Shown piece after piece: positions 26,985-36,531 of a DNA stretch of 64,000 nt. A program made the position numbers and the translations under genes. Each line of letters begins with the position of its first letter. Position 1 is the stretch's first letter. The notes under the pieces are model-generated. The model was given only the letters and a program-made list of their open reading frames with translations. It was not told the origin of the DNA and made no database searches. The stretch is from Phycicoccus sp. M110.8 (GTDB lineage: Bacteria > Actinomycetota > Actinomycetes > Actinomycetales > Dermatophilaceae): the NCBI RefSeq assembly GCF_032464895.1, contig NZ_JAWDIC010000001.1, forward strand, positions 1,302,001 to 1,366,000, in the 5' to 3' direction.

Positions 26985-28027
26985 GCCTGCACGCGCGGCT
27001 GCGGGTCGTCGAGCGCGACCTGGACCTGGCCCTGGACGTCCCGACGGGGCATACCGTCGCGCTCCTCGGACCCAACGGCGCCGGCAAGTCGACCACGCTC
27101 GCCACCCTCTGCGGACTGCTCCGGCCCGATGAGGGCGAGGTGGTGCTCGACGACCGGATCCTGTTCTCCGGCAACGGCTCCCACCGCGAGGTGCCACCCC
27201 ACGCACGCGGTGTCGCGTTGCTGGCGCAGGAGGCGCGGCTGTTCCCGCACCTCTCGGTGGCCGACAACGTCGCCTTCGGCCCCCGCAGTGCAGGTATGCC
27301 GCGCAGGGCCGCCCACGCCCGGGCCGCCCGGTGGCTGGCCGAGGTGGAGGCGAGCGACCTGGCCAGCCGCCGGCCGGCGCAGCTGTCCGGCGGCCAGGCC
27401 CAGCGCGTCGCGGTCGCCCGCGCCCTGGCCACCGAACCCGCGCTCCTGCTCCTCGACGAGCCGCTGTCCGCCCTCGACGTCGAGGCGGCACCGGCACTGC
27501 GCCAGCTGCTGCGCCGGGTGCTGGCCGGCCGCACCACGGTCCTGGTCACGCACGACGTGCTCGACGCGGTCCTGCTCGCCGACGAGGTCGTCGTCCTCGA
27601 CGGCGGTCGGGTGGTCGAGCAGGGGCCCACCGCGCAGGTCCTCACCCGGCCCACCAGCTCCTTCGCCGCCAAGGTCGCCGGCCTCAACCTCGTCCGGGGG
27701 ACGGCTCGCGACGGCGGGGTGGACGGACCGGACGGGCTCCACCTCGCGGGGCTGTCCGAGCAACCACCGGCCGACGGGGAGCCGTCGGTCGCGGTCTTCA
27801 GCCCGTCGGCGGTGGGCGTCTACCGACAGACCCCGCACGGCTCCCCCCGCAATGTCGTGCGCGCCACCGTGACCGACCTGGAGCCGCACGGCCACCAGGT
27901 CCGCGTGCACACGCCACACCTGTCGGCCGACATCACGCCGGCGGCGCTCGCCGAGCTCGGGATCGCGCCGGGCGACGAAGTGGTGCTGGCGGTGAAGGCC
28001 AGCGAGGTGGCTGTCTACCCGGGGTGA
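26981..28027 (+). CDS. modC: Molybdate ABC transporter ATPase with C-terminal TOBE domain
   Basis: Cytoplasmic ATPase of 348 residues driving molybdate import. Walker A is GPNGAGKS (30-37), the signature [10 protein letters not shown], Walker [13 protein letters not shown] and the switch VLVTHD. Residues about 285-348 ([22 protein letters not shown]...[15 protein letters not shown]) form a TOBE domain that can sense molybdate and give trans-inhibition. The GTG overlaps the modB stop (GTGA). The next gene is convergent, 4 bases away, with no visible terminator. Confidence 0.94.
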   Translation: MSLHARLRVVERDLDLALDVPTGHTVALLGPNGAGKSTTLATLCGLLRPDEGEVVLDDRILFSGNGSHREVPPHARGVALLAQEARLFPHLSVADNVAFGPRSAGMPRRAAHARAARWLAEVEASDLASRRPAQLSGGQAQRVAVARALATEPALLLLDEPLSALDVEAAPALRQLLRRVLAGRTTVLVTHDVLDAVLLADEVVVLDGGRVVEQGPTAQVLTRPTSSFAAKVAGLNLVRGTARDGGVDGPDGLHLAGLSEQPPADGEPSVAVFSPSAVGVYRQTPHGSPRNVVRATVTDLEPHGHQVRVHTPHLSADITPAALAELGIAPGDEVVLAVKASEVAVYPG

Positions 28028-28031
28028 CCGG

Positions 28032-28403
28032 TCAGGAGCTGCGAGCCGGCAGCTGCTGCAGCGACCACTGGTTGCCGTCCGGGTCGGCGAAGCGGACGAA
28101 GCGGCCCCAGGCGAGCTCCTGCACGTCCGAGCAGTCGATGCCGCGGGCGCTCAGCTCCGCCCTGGCCGCGTCAGCGTCCGCGACGACCACCTGGATGTGC
28201 TGGGTCTGTCCCTCGGGGAACATCTGCAGCCCGGTGCCGAAGCAGAACGAGCAGGCCGAACCCGGCGGGGTCACCTGGACGAAGCGGAGGCCCTCCACCG
28301 GCGTCTGGTCGAACTCCGCCGACCAGCCGACGCGCTCGTAGAAGGCCTTCGTGCGGTCGACGTCGGTGCTGGCGATGGGGACCAGCTCGATCCTGAAGTC
28401 CAT
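28032..28403 (-). CDS. VOC superfamily (glyoxalase-like) protein
   Basis: Protein of 123 residues, MDFRIELVPIASTDVDRTKAFYERVGW at the N-terminus and FVRFADPDGNQWSLQQLP at the C-terminus. This is a single-domain VOC protein of the 'glyoxalase/dioxygenase' type. ATG 28403 has AGAGG at good spacing. It is an isolated gene convergent with modC. Its substrate is unknown; a role in antibiotic or aldehyde resistance is possible but only by family analogy. Confidence 0.87.
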   Translation of the reverse strand: MDFRIELVPIASTDVDRTKAFYERVGWSAEFDQTPVEGLRFVQVTPPGSACSFCFGTGLQMFPEGQTQHIQVVVADADAARAELSARGIDCSDVQELAWGRFVRFADPDGNQWSLQQLPARSS

Positions 28404-28504
28404 GTCGTGTCCTCTCGTGGAACCACCGGGACCTCCGGCGGCACTGTCCACGCTAGGAGCGGTTCCGGCCACTTCCTGACCGGAACGAGGAGAACCCGCG
28501 GTGG

Positions 28505-28783
28505 TCAGGCGGGAGTGGGCTCGGCCGTCGGGGAAACGGTCCCCGCGGACTCGGCCACCGACCGGCGGTGCAGCTCGGCCAGGATGGCGTGCTCACGGTC
28601 GATGGCCGCCTGCAGGTAGGGCGGCACGGTCGACCCCGTCAGCTCGTGCCGGTCCCGGAGGGCGTCCTCCAGCTCGGCGAGCGCGGCGACGAGCTGGCGC
28701 ACGCTCCAGGTGGCGGGGTCCGAGGACGGCTTCACGTCGTGGAGCGGCGTGGTGACGACCGACGGCTCGAGGAAATCGGTCAT
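28505..28783 (-). CDS. Hypothetical protein, 92 aa
   Basis: Short, mostly helical acidic protein: a central WSVRQLVAALAELEDALRDRHE and AAIDREHAILAELHRRS could form a helical hairpin. It has no transmembrane segment and no recognisable family. Support for a real gene comes from AGGAG six bases before ATG 28783 and normal codon bias. It could be a small regulatory or stress protein, but nothing shows this. Confidence 0.65.
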   Translation of the reverse strand: MTDFLEPSVVTTPLHDVKPSSDPATWSVRQLVAALAELEDALRDRHELTGSTVPPYLQAAIDREHAILAELHRRSVAESAGTVSPTAEPTPA

Positions 28784-28989
28784 GGCAGGGCTCCTGGATG
28801 GGACGACGATGTCTGGGGCCCCGACTGCTTGAAGCCAATCGATGGTTGACCCCTTTGTCCGGTTCTGTCAACTGGACGGCGAACCCGGCACCCCTCGCCT
28901 AGGGTCGGAGCCGGTCGAACCCAGGCCTTGACCGACGTCACCACGCGCCCAGGGGCCCGTGACCGACAGAGCCCGCCGGAGGACCGAGC

Positions 28990-29814
28990 GTGGAAGGACC
29001 GCGTGGCGCAGGCCTGCACAGGCGGGTGCTCGCGCCCCGGGACCAGCCCGGAGCGATCACCACCTGGACGGTCGTCGACGGGGCGGCCGTGCGGGCGGTG
29101 GAGTACCGGCCCCGGGGCCCGTCGCACGGGCTCGTCTGCCTGCTGCCCGGGCTCAGCCTCACCGACTACGTCGCCCCGACCGCCCGCGCCCTGGCCGCTC
29201 GGGGCCTGCACTGTGCCGTCCTCGACCTGCCGGGCCTGGCGCGTGCGGCCCGCGTCAGCGAGGCGCACCCCGCCAGGGCCGGGGAGTGGGGTGCCGCCTG
29301 GTTGCGGACGCAGCCGGCGGACCAGCCGGTGGTGGTCATGGGGCACTCGACGGGAGCGCTCGCGGCCCTCCGGGCCGCCACGACAACCACGACGCCGCCG
29401 GACCTGGTCGTCCTCGCCGGTCCCGTCTTCGTGCCGGACCACCGCCGGCTTTCCGCGCTGGCACTGGCTGCACCGGCGGCATACCGGAGGGAGTCGCCAC
29501 GGGAGCTGCCGGCGGCGCTGCGCCTGCTCCGGCACGCCGGACGGACGGCCGCCATCATCCGCTCGGCGATGCACCTGCGGCCCGAGGACCAGATCACCGA
29601 CGTGACCGCACCGCTGGTCCTCACGGCCGGCGAGGCCGACACCATGGCCCCACAGCACTGGCTCCAGCACCTGCACGGCAGGGCGACCGCCTCCCCGCAC
29701 AGGCAGGTCGCGGTGCTGCCGGGTTCGCACAACAACCTGTTCACCCACCCCCGCCAGGTGGCGGACGTCGTGGTGGCCGGGCTCGCACCAGGGCGGGCGC
29801 AGCCGGAGGCCTGA
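28990..29814 (+). CDS. Alpha/beta hydrolase
   Basis: Serine hydrolase of 274 residues. The lid-less alpha/beta core shows GLVCLLPGLSLTDYVAPTARALAARG, the nucleophile elbow GHSTG, the acid region in VLTAGEADTMAP and the His in PGSHNNLF. GTG 28990 has GGAGG at seven bases, which supports the start. The N-terminal 15 residues are basic but not a signal peptide. The substrate is unknown; similar proteins are annotated as lysophospholipase-like or esterase-like. Confidence 0.85.
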   Translation: MEGPRGAGLHRRVLAPRDQPGAITTWTVVDGAAVRAVEYRPRGPSHGLVCLLPGLSLTDYVAPTARALAARGLHCAVLDLPGLARAARVSEAHPARAGEWGAAWLRTQPADQPVVVMGHSTGALAALRAATTTTTPPDLVVLAGPVFVPDHRRLSALALAAPAAYRRESPRELPAALRLLRHAGRTAAIIRSAMHLRPEDQITDVTAPLVLTAGEADTMAPQHWLQHLHGRATASPHRQVAVLPGSHNNLFTHPRQVADVVVAGLAPGRAQPEA

Positions 29815-29905
29815 CCGCGGGCACCCGGGCACTCGGCCGGCGTGAACCGGCCGCGTCCCCACTGCGTCCTGACGGGTACCAGCACGGCAGAACGCGAGGC
29901 ACCCC

Positions 29906-30505
29906 ATGTCCAGGCCATCCACCCCCAGCACCCGCACCGCCGCAGCAGCCGCCGGCACCGCACTCAGCGCCGCCCTCCTGCTCGCCGCCTGCGGCTCCAA
30001 CGGCTCGTCGTCCGGCGGCCTCTACGGCAACGCTTCCGGCAGTTCGAGCACCTCGTCGTCGAGCACGTCGGCCCCGAGCAGCTCCGCCGCAGGTGGCCGC
30101 TACGGGAACCCTCCCGCACGCTCGGGCAGCCCCGCTGCGGCCTCGGGTGCCCCGACGACCGCACCCTCGCGCGTCGGGACGATCCTCGTGACGCAGCAGC
30201 GGATGACGATGTACGTGTTCGCGATCGACCCGCGTGGGCAGTCGCGCTGCACCGGGTCGTGCGCCACCTACTGGCCGCCCGTCCCCGCCGGCGACGCGCC
30301 CACGCACCCCGCCGCCGGGATCACCGCCACCTTCGGCTCCATCACCCGCCCCGACGGCACGAAGCAGCTGACGGTCGACGGCTACCCGGTGTACACGTAC
30401 GCGGCGGACCGGACCCCGGGCGACGTCAACGGCCAAGGGGTCAACGCCTCCGGCGGTCTGTGGTGGGCGTTGTCCCCCAACGGCTCCTGGGACACCCACA
30501 GGTGA
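29906..30505 (+). CDS. Secreted lipoprotein with COG4315-type repeats
   Basis: Lipoprotein of 199 residues. The signal peptide ends in LLLAACGS, a canonical lipobox. A Ser-rich linker (about 30-90) follows, then two 'secreted repeat of unknown function' units: TILVTQQRMTMYVFAIDPRGQSRCTGSCATYWPPV and KQLTVDGYPVYTYAADRTPGDVNGQG...WWALSPNG. Proteins of this type sit on the outer face of the membrane; the role is unclear, although some relatives lie near redox or metal genes. A hairpin terminator follows, so it is separate from the copper operon downstream. Confidence 0.88.
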   Translation: MSRPSTPSTRTAAAAAGTALSAALLLAACGSNGSSSGGLYGNASGSSSTSSSSTSAPSSSAAGGRYGNPPARSGSPAAASGAPTTAPSRVGTILVTQQRMTMYVFAIDPRGQSRCTGSCATYWPPVPAGDAPTHPAAGITATFGSITRPDGTKQLTVDGYPVYTYAADRTPGDVNGQGVNASGGLWWALSPNGSWDTHR

Positions 30506-30575
30506 CGGTCGTCCGCGTCCCGGTCGAGGACGAGCCGCGCCCGGCGCTCGACGCCTGAGCTCTTCCCGCACGCAC

Positions 30576-30600
30576 GCACCCGGCCGGCTCGGCCGGGTGC
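30576..30600 (+). terminator. Hairpin terminator after the COG4315 lipoprotein gene
   Basis: GCACCCGGCC and GGCCGGGTGC form a perfect 10-bp stem with a 5-base loop, about 70 bases after the lipoprotein stop and before the copper promoter. Confidence 0.65.
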
Positions 30601-30646
30601 GTCGCTGCTGCCTGCCCACCAGGCGTGGGCGCGTCCGCCCCTGCCG

Positions 30647-30673
30647 TTGAGGAATACGCCCGGGGGGTATACG
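30647..30673 (+). promoter_or_regulatory. Copper-operon promoter/operator, CsoR-like palindrome
   Basis: ATACGCCCGGGGGGTAT (30654-30670) is a G-tract palindrome with TATAC flanks, like CsoR operators. TTGAGG at 30647-30652 and TATACG at 30668-30673 could be -35 and -10, with a short 15-base spacer. A second partial palindrome, TACCCCGTATGGGTA, lies about 40 bases downstream. No csoR gene is in the window. Confidence 0.55.
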
Positions 30674-30728
30674 GTGGTGCACGAGACCACACACCACTAC
30701 CCCGTATGGGTATGAAGAGGAGACTGTC

Positions 30729-30941
30729 ATGAGCACGACCACGTACCAGGTGACGGGCATGACCTGCGGCCACTGCGAGATGTCGGTCCGCGAGGAGGTC
30801 GGCCAGGTTCCGAGCGTCGAGACCGTCGAGGTCAGCGCCCAGACCGGGACGCTGGTGGTCGGCGGGCCGCAGACGATCGACGACGCCCAGGTCCTCGCGG
30901 CGGTCGAGGAGGCCGGCTACTCCGCGGTCCCGGTCCGATGA
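30729..30941 (+). CDS. copZ: Copper chaperone CopZ (HMA domain)
   Basis: Cytoplasmic metallochaperone of 70 residues that binds Cu(I) through the CxxC of GMTCGHC (C13, C16) and passes it to CopA. The whole protein is one ferredoxin-like HMA domain ending VEEAGYSAV. It is the first gene of the copper operon, preceded by GAGGAG and a CsoR-like operator. Its stop overlaps the next start by four bases (ATGA). Confidence 0.95.
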   Translation: MSTTTYQVTGMTCGHCEMSVREEVGQVPSVETVEVSAQTGTLVVGGPQTIDDAQVLAAVEEAGYSAVPVR

Positions 30942-31900
30942 ACGCGCCCACCCGGCTCGGCCTCTACGGCGCCGGCCTGGGAGTCGCGTTCGTGGCGGCC
31001 TTCGGCCTGTCCGGCGCCCTCGTGCCGCCCAGTGCCGTCACGGCCTGGGCCGGCCGAGCACACTCCCAGCCCCACGGCGGCGGGGACGACATGGGCATGG
31101 GCGCCACCGCGCACGGCGGCGACGAGCTGAAGGGCCAGTCGCTGTCGGCCCACGGCTACGTGCTGTCCCCGATCGCGGCGCCGCGGACTCCCGGCGAGCA
31201 GGGGCGGCTCAGCTTCCGGGTCGAGACCACTGCGGGTGCACCGGTGACGACCTTCGCCACCGCGCACGACAAGCAGCTGCACCTCGTCGTGGTGCGCTCC
31301 GACGGCACCGGCTACCGGCACGTGCACCCGACCCTGGACACGGCGACCGGCACGTGGTCCATCCCGTGGGCGTGGAGCGCCGCGGGCACCTACCGCGCCT
31401 ACGCGGACTTCGCCACCACCGGATCCTCGGCCCAGTCGGCGACCCTCACCAGGGCCGTCGAGGTCGCCGGCTCCTACGTCCCGGTGGCCAGCACCCCCTC
31501 TCGCACGGACACGGTCGACGGGTTCGACGTCGCCGTTGCCGGGGACCTGGTGGCGGGCGCGTCCAGCCCGCTCACCGTCTCGGTCACCCGCGACGGCAAG
31601 CCGGTCACCACCCTCCAGCCGTACCTCGGGGCGTTCGGGCACCTGGTCGCGCTGCGCGAGGGAGACCTGACCTACCTGCACGTCCACGCCGAGGGCACGG
31701 CGCCCCGGGCCGGCGACGTCGCCGGGCCGGACATCGCCTTCGCGGCGGAGGCTCCCACCGCCGGCAGGTACCTGCTCTACCTGGACTTCCAGGTCGACGG
31801 GCAGGTCCACACGGCCCGGTTCGTCCTCGACGCCACCCCCGGCGCACACGCCGGCACGCCCGGCAGCAACAGCTCCACCGACACGCACAGCGGGCACTGA
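30938..31900 (+). CDS. Membrane-anchored/secreted copper-operon accessory protein
   Basis: Protein of 320 residues with one N-terminal hydrophobic helix ([22 protein letters not shown]) and a large extracytoplasmic part. A His/Met-rich patch follows the helix ([20 protein letters not shown]) and another His-rich stretch ends the protein (TDTHSGH). Both could bind copper. The middle holds two beta-rich segments with conserved His: [17 protein letters not shown] and [19 protein letters not shown]. Similar proteins occur beside copA in actinobacteria and are unnamed. A role in periplasm-side copper handling is inferred from position and His content. The start overlaps the copZ stop. Confidence 0.8.
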   Translation: MNAPTRLGLYGAGLGVAFVAAFGLSGALVPPSAVTAWAGRAHSQPHGGGDDMGMGATAHGGDELKGQSLSAHGYVLSPIAAPRTPGEQGRLSFRVETTAGAPVTTFATAHDKQLHLVVVRSDGTGYRHVHPTLDTATGTWSIPWAWSAAGTYRAYADFATTGSSAQSATLTRAVEVAGSYVPVASTPSRTDTVDGFDVAVAGDLVAGASSPLTVSVTRDGKPVTTLQPYLGAFGHLVALREGDLTYLHVHAEGTAPRAGDVAGPDIAFAAEAPTAGRYLLYLDFQVDGQVHTARFVLDATPGAHAGTPGSNSSTDTHSGH

Positions 31901-31943
31901 CCTCCATCGGCCAGCGCCCGGAGACGACAGAAGGAAGACGACC

Positions 31944-34217
31944 ATGACCACCTCGGCACCCGTCGAGCGGGACACCGGCATCGAGCTGCAGATCGGCGGG
32001 ATGACCTGCGCCTCCTGCGCCATGCGGATCGAGAAGAAGCTCAACAAGCTCGAGGGCGTCACCGCCACGGTCAACTACGCGACCGAGAAGGCGAGGGTGA
32101 CCGTCCCCGTCGGGTACGACCCCGCCCTGCTCGTCGCGGAGGTCGAGAAGACCGGGTACACCGCCGCGCTGCCCACGCCCGCCAGGGCAGAGGGCCCGGC
32201 GGACGGCGCCGGCGCGGGCGGCGCGGAGCAGGGCGACCACGAGCTGGCCTCGCTGCGCAACAGCCTCATCGTGACCATCATCCTGACCGTGCCCGTCATC
32301 GCGATGTCGATGGTGACCGGGCTGCAGTTCACCTACTGGCAGTGGGCCTCCCTGGCCCTCGCCGCGCCGGTGGTCATCTGGGGCGCGCTGCCGTTCCACA
32401 AGGCCGCCTGGGCCAACCTGCGCCACGGCACCGCGACGATGGACACGCTCATCTCCATGGGCACCACCGCGGCCTTCCTGTGGTCCCTCTACGCCCTGTT
32501 CCTCGGCACCGCAGGCACTCCCGGCATGACCCACCCCTTCGAGCTGACGCTGGCCCCCTCGGACGGCGCCGCCAACATCTACCTCGAGGTCGGGGCCGGC
32601 GTCACCATGTTCATCCTGGCCGGGAGGTACTTCGAGAAGCGCTCCAAGCGCCAGGCGGGGGCAGCGCTTCGAGCGCTGCTCGAGCTCGGCGCCAAGGAGG
32701 TGTCGGTGCTGCGAGGCGGCGTCGAGAACAAGATCGCGATCGATGACCTGGCCCTCGGCGACGAGTTCGTCGTCCGCCCCGGCGAGAAGGTCGCCACCGA
32801 CGGAGTGGTCGTCACGGGCACCTCGGCCGTCGACGCCTCGATGCTCACCGGCGAGTCCGTCCCCGTGGAGGTGGGTCCCGGTGACGCCGTCACCGGCGCC
32901 ACCGTCAACGCCGGCGGGCGCCTGGTGGTGCGTGCGACCCGGGTGGGGTCGGACACCCAGCTCGCCCAGATGGCCCGGCTCGTCGAGGACGCCCAAACCG
33001 GCAAGGCCGAGGTCCAGCGCCTGGCGGACAGGGTCTCCGGCATCTTCGTGCCGATCGTCATCGGCATCGCCGTGGCCGCCCTCGGCGCCTGGCTCGGCGC
33101 GGGCTTCCCCGTCGCCGCCGCGTTCACGGCCGCTGTCGCGGTGCTGGTGATCGCCTGCCCCTGCGCGCTCGGGCTGGCCACCCCGACCGCGCTGCTCGTC
33201 GGGACCGGCCGCGGCGCCCAGATGGGTGTCCTCATCAAGGGCCCGGAGGTCCTGGAGTCGACCCGCGCCGTCGACACCGTCGTCCTGGACAAGACCGGCA
33301 CCGTCACCACCGGGAAGATGACCCTGGTCGACGTCGTCGTCGCGCCCGGCACGGACCACGCCGAGCTGCTGCGCCTGGCCGGCGCCCTGGAGGACGCGTC
33401 AGAGCACCCGATCGCGCAGGCCATAGCGAAGGCGGCCACCCAGCAGACCGGCGCCCTGCCGGTACCCGAGGACTTCGCCAACGTCGAGGGCAAGGGCGTC
33501 CAGGGCATCGTCGAGGGGCACGCCGTGGTCGTGGGCCGCACGTCGCTGCTGGCCGAGTGGTCGCTGCACCTCGACGCCGGGCTCGCCGCGGCCAAGGACG
33601 CTGCGGAGCGGGCCGGCCGGACGGTCGTCGCTGCCGGGTGGGACGGACGGGCGCGCGGGATCCTCGTGGTCGCCGACACGGTCAAGCCGACGAGTGCGCA
33701 GGCGATCGCCGAGCTCAAGGCCCTGGGCCTGACGCCGGTCCTGCTCACCGGGGACAACGAGGCCGTGGCGAGGCAGATCGCGGCCGAGGTCGGCATCGAG
33801 GAGGTGATCGCCGAGGTCCTGCCGCAGGACAAGGTGGCGGTCGTCTCCCGGTTGCAGGGCGAGGGCAAGGTCGTGGCGATGGTCGGCGACGGCGTCAACG
33901 ACGCGCCCGCACTGGCCCAGGCCGACCTGGGCCTGGCCATGGGCACCGGGACCGACGTCGCCATCGAGGCCTCCGACATCACCCTGGTGCGCGGGGACCT
34001 GCGCAGCGCGGTCGACGCGATCCGCCTGTCCCGCAAGACCCTCAGCACCATCAAGTCGAACCTGTTCTGGGCGTTCGCCTACAACGTCGCGGCGGTCCCC
34101 GTCGCCGCCCTCGGCTTGCTGAACCCGATGCTCGCCGGGGCGGCGATGGCGTTCTCGAGCGTCTTCGTCGTCGGCAACAGCCTGCGCCTGCGCGGGTTCC
34201 GGAGCATCGCCGGCTGA
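31944..34217 (+). CDS. copA: Cu(I)-exporting P1B-type ATPase
   Basis: Membrane copper pump of 757 residues. An N-terminal HMA domain has GGMTCASC (C22, C25). The membrane part carries CPC in [19 protein letters not shown]. The actuator TGES is in MLTGESVP. The phosphorylated Asp is in [12 protein letters not shown], with SEHPIAQA (nucleotide-binding HP) and [14 protein letters not shown]. The C-terminal membrane pair ends in [16 protein letters not shown], the P1B-1 (copper) signature with Tyr-Asn upstream (FAYNVAAVP) and M-S-S. It exports Cu(I) received from CopZ. GAAGGAAG precedes ATG 31944. Confidence 0.96.
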   Translation: MTTSAPVERDTGIELQIGGMTCASCAMRIEKKLNKLEGVTATVNYATEKARVTVPVGYDPALLVAEVEKTGYTAALPTPARAEGPADGAGAGGAEQGDHELASLRNSLIVTIILTVPVIAMSMVTGLQFTYWQWASLALAAPVVIWGALPFHKAAWANLRHGTATMDTLISMGTTAAFLWSLYALFLGTAGTPGMTHPFELTLAPSDGAANIYLEVGAGVTMFILAGRYFEKRSKRQAGAALRALLELGAKEVSVLRGGVENKIAIDDLALGDEFVVRPGEKVATDGVVVTGTSAVDASMLTGESVPVEVGPGDAVTGATVNAGGRLVVRATRVGSDTQLAQMARLVEDAQTGKAEVQRLADRVSGIFVPIVIGIAVAALGAWLGAGFPVAAAFTAAVAVLVIACPCALGLATPTALLVGTGRGAQMGVLIKGPEVLESTRAVDTVVLDKTGTVTTGKMTLVDVVVAPGTDHAELLRLAGALEDASEHPIAQAIAKAATQQTGALPVPEDFANVEGKGVQGIVEGHAVVVGRTSLLAEWSLHLDAGLAAAKDAAERAGRTVVAAGWDGRARGILVVADTVKPTSAQAIAELKALGLTPVLLTGDNEAVARQIAAEVGIEEVIAEVLPQDKVAVVSRLQGEGKVVAMVGDGVNDAPALAQADLGLAMGTGTDVAIEASDITLVRGDLRSAVDAIRLSRKTLSTIKSNLFWAFAYNVAAVPVAALGLLNPMLAGAAMAFSSVFVVGNSLRLRGFRSIAG

Positions 34218-34267
34218 CCACCGTCGGCCGACCACCACCCCACCCAGGAAGAAGGAGCACACCACCG

Positions 34268-34558
34268 ATGAGCAACGACCAGCAGGCCGGAGCCTCCAGC
34301 TGCTGCGGCCACGGCGCCGCACCCGAACCCACCCAGGCCACCCAGGCCACCGCCGAGAACGGTCGCGAGAACCTCCTCGCGCCGGCCGAGGATGACCTCG
34401 CGACCTGCCCCGTCATGGTGGGCAGCACCGTCGTCAAGAGCGTCGCCGAGGCCGCAGGCCTCTACCGCGACTACGAGGGCCAGCGCTACTGGCTCTGCTG
34501 CGCCGGCTGCGGTCCCGCCTTCGACGCCGACCCGGCGCGGTACGCCACCGCGTCCTGA
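34268..34558 (+). CDS. YHS-like heavy-metal-binding protein
   Basis: Protein of 96 residues with two Cys clusters: SSCCGHG near the N-terminus and YWLCCAGCGPAFDADP at the C-terminus. The latter is a YHS/TRASH-type metal-binding motif, with LATCPVMVGS as its upstream half. Such domains bind copper or related thiophilic metals. The ATG has GAAGGAG eleven bases upstream. It is placed right after copA and probably shares its transcript. Confidence 0.85.
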   Translation: MSNDQQAGASSCCGHGAAPEPTQATQATAENGRENLLAPAEDDLATCPVMVGSTVVKSVAEAAGLYRDYEGQRYWLCCAGCGPAFDADPARYATAS

Positions 34559-34627
34559 CGCCCGGCTGCCGGGGGCTCGCGACGCCACGACGCGTCGCGA
34601 GCCCCCGCTCGACCAGGAGGCACCACC

Positions 34628-35842
34628 ATGAGCAGGACCACCCACCGCGTGGTCGTCCTCGGCGCCGGCGCGGCCGGGGCCTCCGCGGCCCGCGCCCTCG
34701 CGGAGGCGCCCGACGGCGCCTCGCCCGACGGCGCCTCGCCCGACCGTGCGTCGCCCGACGGCGCCTCGCCTGACGTGGACGTCACGCTGGTCGCCCGCAC
34801 CGGAGAGACGCCGTACAACCGCATGCTCGTCAAGGCCGTCGCCCACGGACAGCTGACGCCCGAGCTGGTCCGGATGCACCTGCCCAGCGCCACCCTCCTC
34901 GCCGACAGCGCCCAGGACGTCGACACCGACGCCCGCCTCGTGCGCCTGGAGTCCGGGCACCGTCTGCCCTACGACTGTCTCGTCGTCGCCACCGGCAGCC
35001 GGCCGCGCACCATCGACCGCACCATCGAGGGTGTCGCCCACGCGCAGCGGCTGGGCCTGGTCACGACGTTGCACTCGCTCGCCGACGCCGTCCACGTCCG
35101 CGACTCCCTCGCCGCGCACGACCGCCCCGGACGCGTCATCTGCTACGGCGGCGGCGTCACGGCCGCGGAGACCGCGTCCACCCTGAGCCGGGACGGCCAC
35201 CACGTGACCCTCGTCGCCCGCAGCACCGTCCCGGGCACCCGCGCCTTCGGTGCCGATGCCGCAGCCGTCATCGCCGACGACCACCACGCGCACCTGGCCG
35301 CGACCCGCTTCGGCCGCACCGTCGAGGCCGTCCACGCCCGGGAGCACGGGATCGACGTCCACCTCGACGACGGCTCCGTCATCACCGGCGACCTGCTGGT
35401 CGTGGCCCTCGGCACCCTTCCCTCGGCACCCGCCCCGTGGCGCGGCGCCGTCGCCGTGGACGACCGCCTGCGTGCGCAGGCGACAGGCGTGTATGCCGCC
35501 GGCGGCGTCGCCGTGCACCACGACGGCCTCGGCACCTGGCGCATCGACCACTGGGAGGACGCCGTCGCCCAGGGCGCCCACGCCGCCGCCATGGTGCTCG
35601 CGGCCCTGGGCCGCGCCCCCGACCCCGGGCCCTACCGACCACGCAGCCCCTTCGTGGCCCAGGTCCACGGCAGGACGGTGGCGGGAGCGGGTCTGACGAC
35701 GCACGCCTCCACCCGACGGTCACCGTCCGAGCAGCTCACCCTGCACCAGCACCGGGACACCGTCGTCGGTGTCAGCGGAGTGGATGCCGTCGCCGCGGTC
35801 TACCGGTGGAGCCCGCTCCTCCACGACGCGGCCCCGTCCTGA
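34628..35842 (+). CDS. FAD-dependent pyridine-nucleotide-disulfide oxidoreductase-like protein
   Basis: Flavoprotein of 404 residues, related to nitrite reductase/rubredoxin reductase-type NAD(P)H oxidoreductases. The FAD site is VVVLGAGAAGASAARAL, the NAD site CYGGGVTAAETASTLSRDGH, and the second FAD contact VYAAGGVAVHHD. The redox-active Cys pair of classical disulfide reductases is absent. In the first Rossmann unit an insertion of four PDGAS-type pentapeptides is encoded by a 15-bp tandem repeat. The gene follows copA and the YHS protein, so it may reduce a metal or thiol in that pathway; this is inference. Confidence 0.85.
   Translation: MSRTTHRVVVLGAGAAGASAARALAEAPDGASPDGASPDRASPDGASPDVDVTLVARTGETPYNRMLVKAVAHGQLTPELVRMHLPSATLLADSAQDVDTDARLVRLESGHRLPYDCLVVATGSRPRTIDRTIEGVAHAQRLGLVTTLHSLADAVHVRDSLAAHDRPGRVICYGGGVTAAETASTLSRDGHHVTLVARSTVPGTRAFGADAAAVIADDHHAHLAATRFGRTVEAVHAREHGIDVHLDDGSVITGDLLVVALGTLPSAPAPWRGAVAVDDRLRAQATGVYAAGGVAVHHDGLGTWRIDHWEDAVAQGAHAAAMVLAALGRAPDPGPYRPRSPFVAQVHGRTVAGAGLTTHASTRRSPSEQLTLHQHRDTVVGVSGVDAVAAVYRWSPLLHDAAPS
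34709..34768 (+). repeat. In-frame 15-bp tandem repeat, four units
   Basis: Four copies of CCCGACGGCGCCTCG (the third diverged) encode a Pro-Asp-Gly-Ala-Ser repeat inside the flavoprotein's FAD-binding domain. As 15 is a multiple of three, copy-number changes would keep the frame. Confidence 0.9.
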
Positions 35843-35946
35843 CCCGCGGCCGCGCGGAGGGACGGTCGCGCGGCCGCCGGCGCCTGCCGGCATACGCCAG
35901 CCGTCCCCGGACCGCCCGCGCGGTGGTGGACGCGGAGGCGTCCGGG

Positions 35947-36489
35947 GTGGACCGTGGAGGGGTGGCACTCCCCCAGCAGCAGCGGGCGGCCCTCACCTGG
36001 GTCACCGAGGACTTCGACGCACTGGTGGGCGGGGCCAGGGTCGACGAGCTCGTCCGCCCGACGAGGGGCACCCGGTGGACCAACGAGCAGCTGCTGTTCC
36101 ACATGTGGTTCGGGCAGCGGATCGCCCGCGTGTTCGTGCCGGTGCTGGGCGGCTTCTCGCGGCTGCCCCCGGGTGTGTCGGTCGGGTGGTCGCGCCTGCT
36201 GGGCAGCCTGACCCGACCCTACGACTGGGTGAACTTCGCGGCACCGGTCGCCGGCTCCCGGGTCGTGCCGCTGCCCCGCGTCCGTCAGTGGATGCGCCAG
36301 GACACGCAGTGGCTGCTGCGGTGGGGTGACGAGGCGTCGGCCGTGGACCTCGCGCGCGGGATGACCGTGCCCGCCTCGTGGGACCCGTACTTCACGCCGT
36401 GGATGAGCCGCCTGGACGTCCTGGACTGGGCGCCGAAGCACTACCGGCACCACCGGGCACAGCTCACCCTCGAGGCGACGGGCGGCTGA
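35947..36489 (+). CDS. DinB-like family protein
   Basis: Protein of 180 residues with the helical-bundle pattern of DinB/YfiT proteins: WTNEQLLFHMWFGQRIARVF (first His), RVRQWMRQDTQWLLRW, and YRHHRAQLTLE near the C-terminus (His pair). These histidines form a metal site in DinB-fold proteins, some of which are mycothiol-dependent transferases. GTG 35947 was chosen because GGAGG lies eight bases upstream. Longer frames have no support. The exact reaction is unknown. It lies between the copper and arsenic clusters. Confidence 0.72.
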   Translation: MDRGGVALPQQQRAALTWVTEDFDALVGGARVDELVRPTRGTRWTNEQLLFHMWFGQRIARVFVPVLGGFSRLPPGVSVGWSRLLGSLTRPYDWVNFAAPVAGSRVVPLPRVRQWMRQDTQWLLRWGDEASAVDLARGMTVPASWDPYFTPWMSRLDVLDWAPKHYRHHRAQLTLEATGG

Positions 36490-36531
36490 ACGGCCCCGTG
36501 TGGGCGGCCCGGGGGGTCCCGCGCGCGCCCG

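Noticed and set aside
35437..35946. Longer start for the DinB-like protein
   Set aside because: The upstream frame overlaps the flavoprotein gene in another phase and shows only Arg/Pro-rich shadow sequence; GTG 35947 has a good ribosome site.
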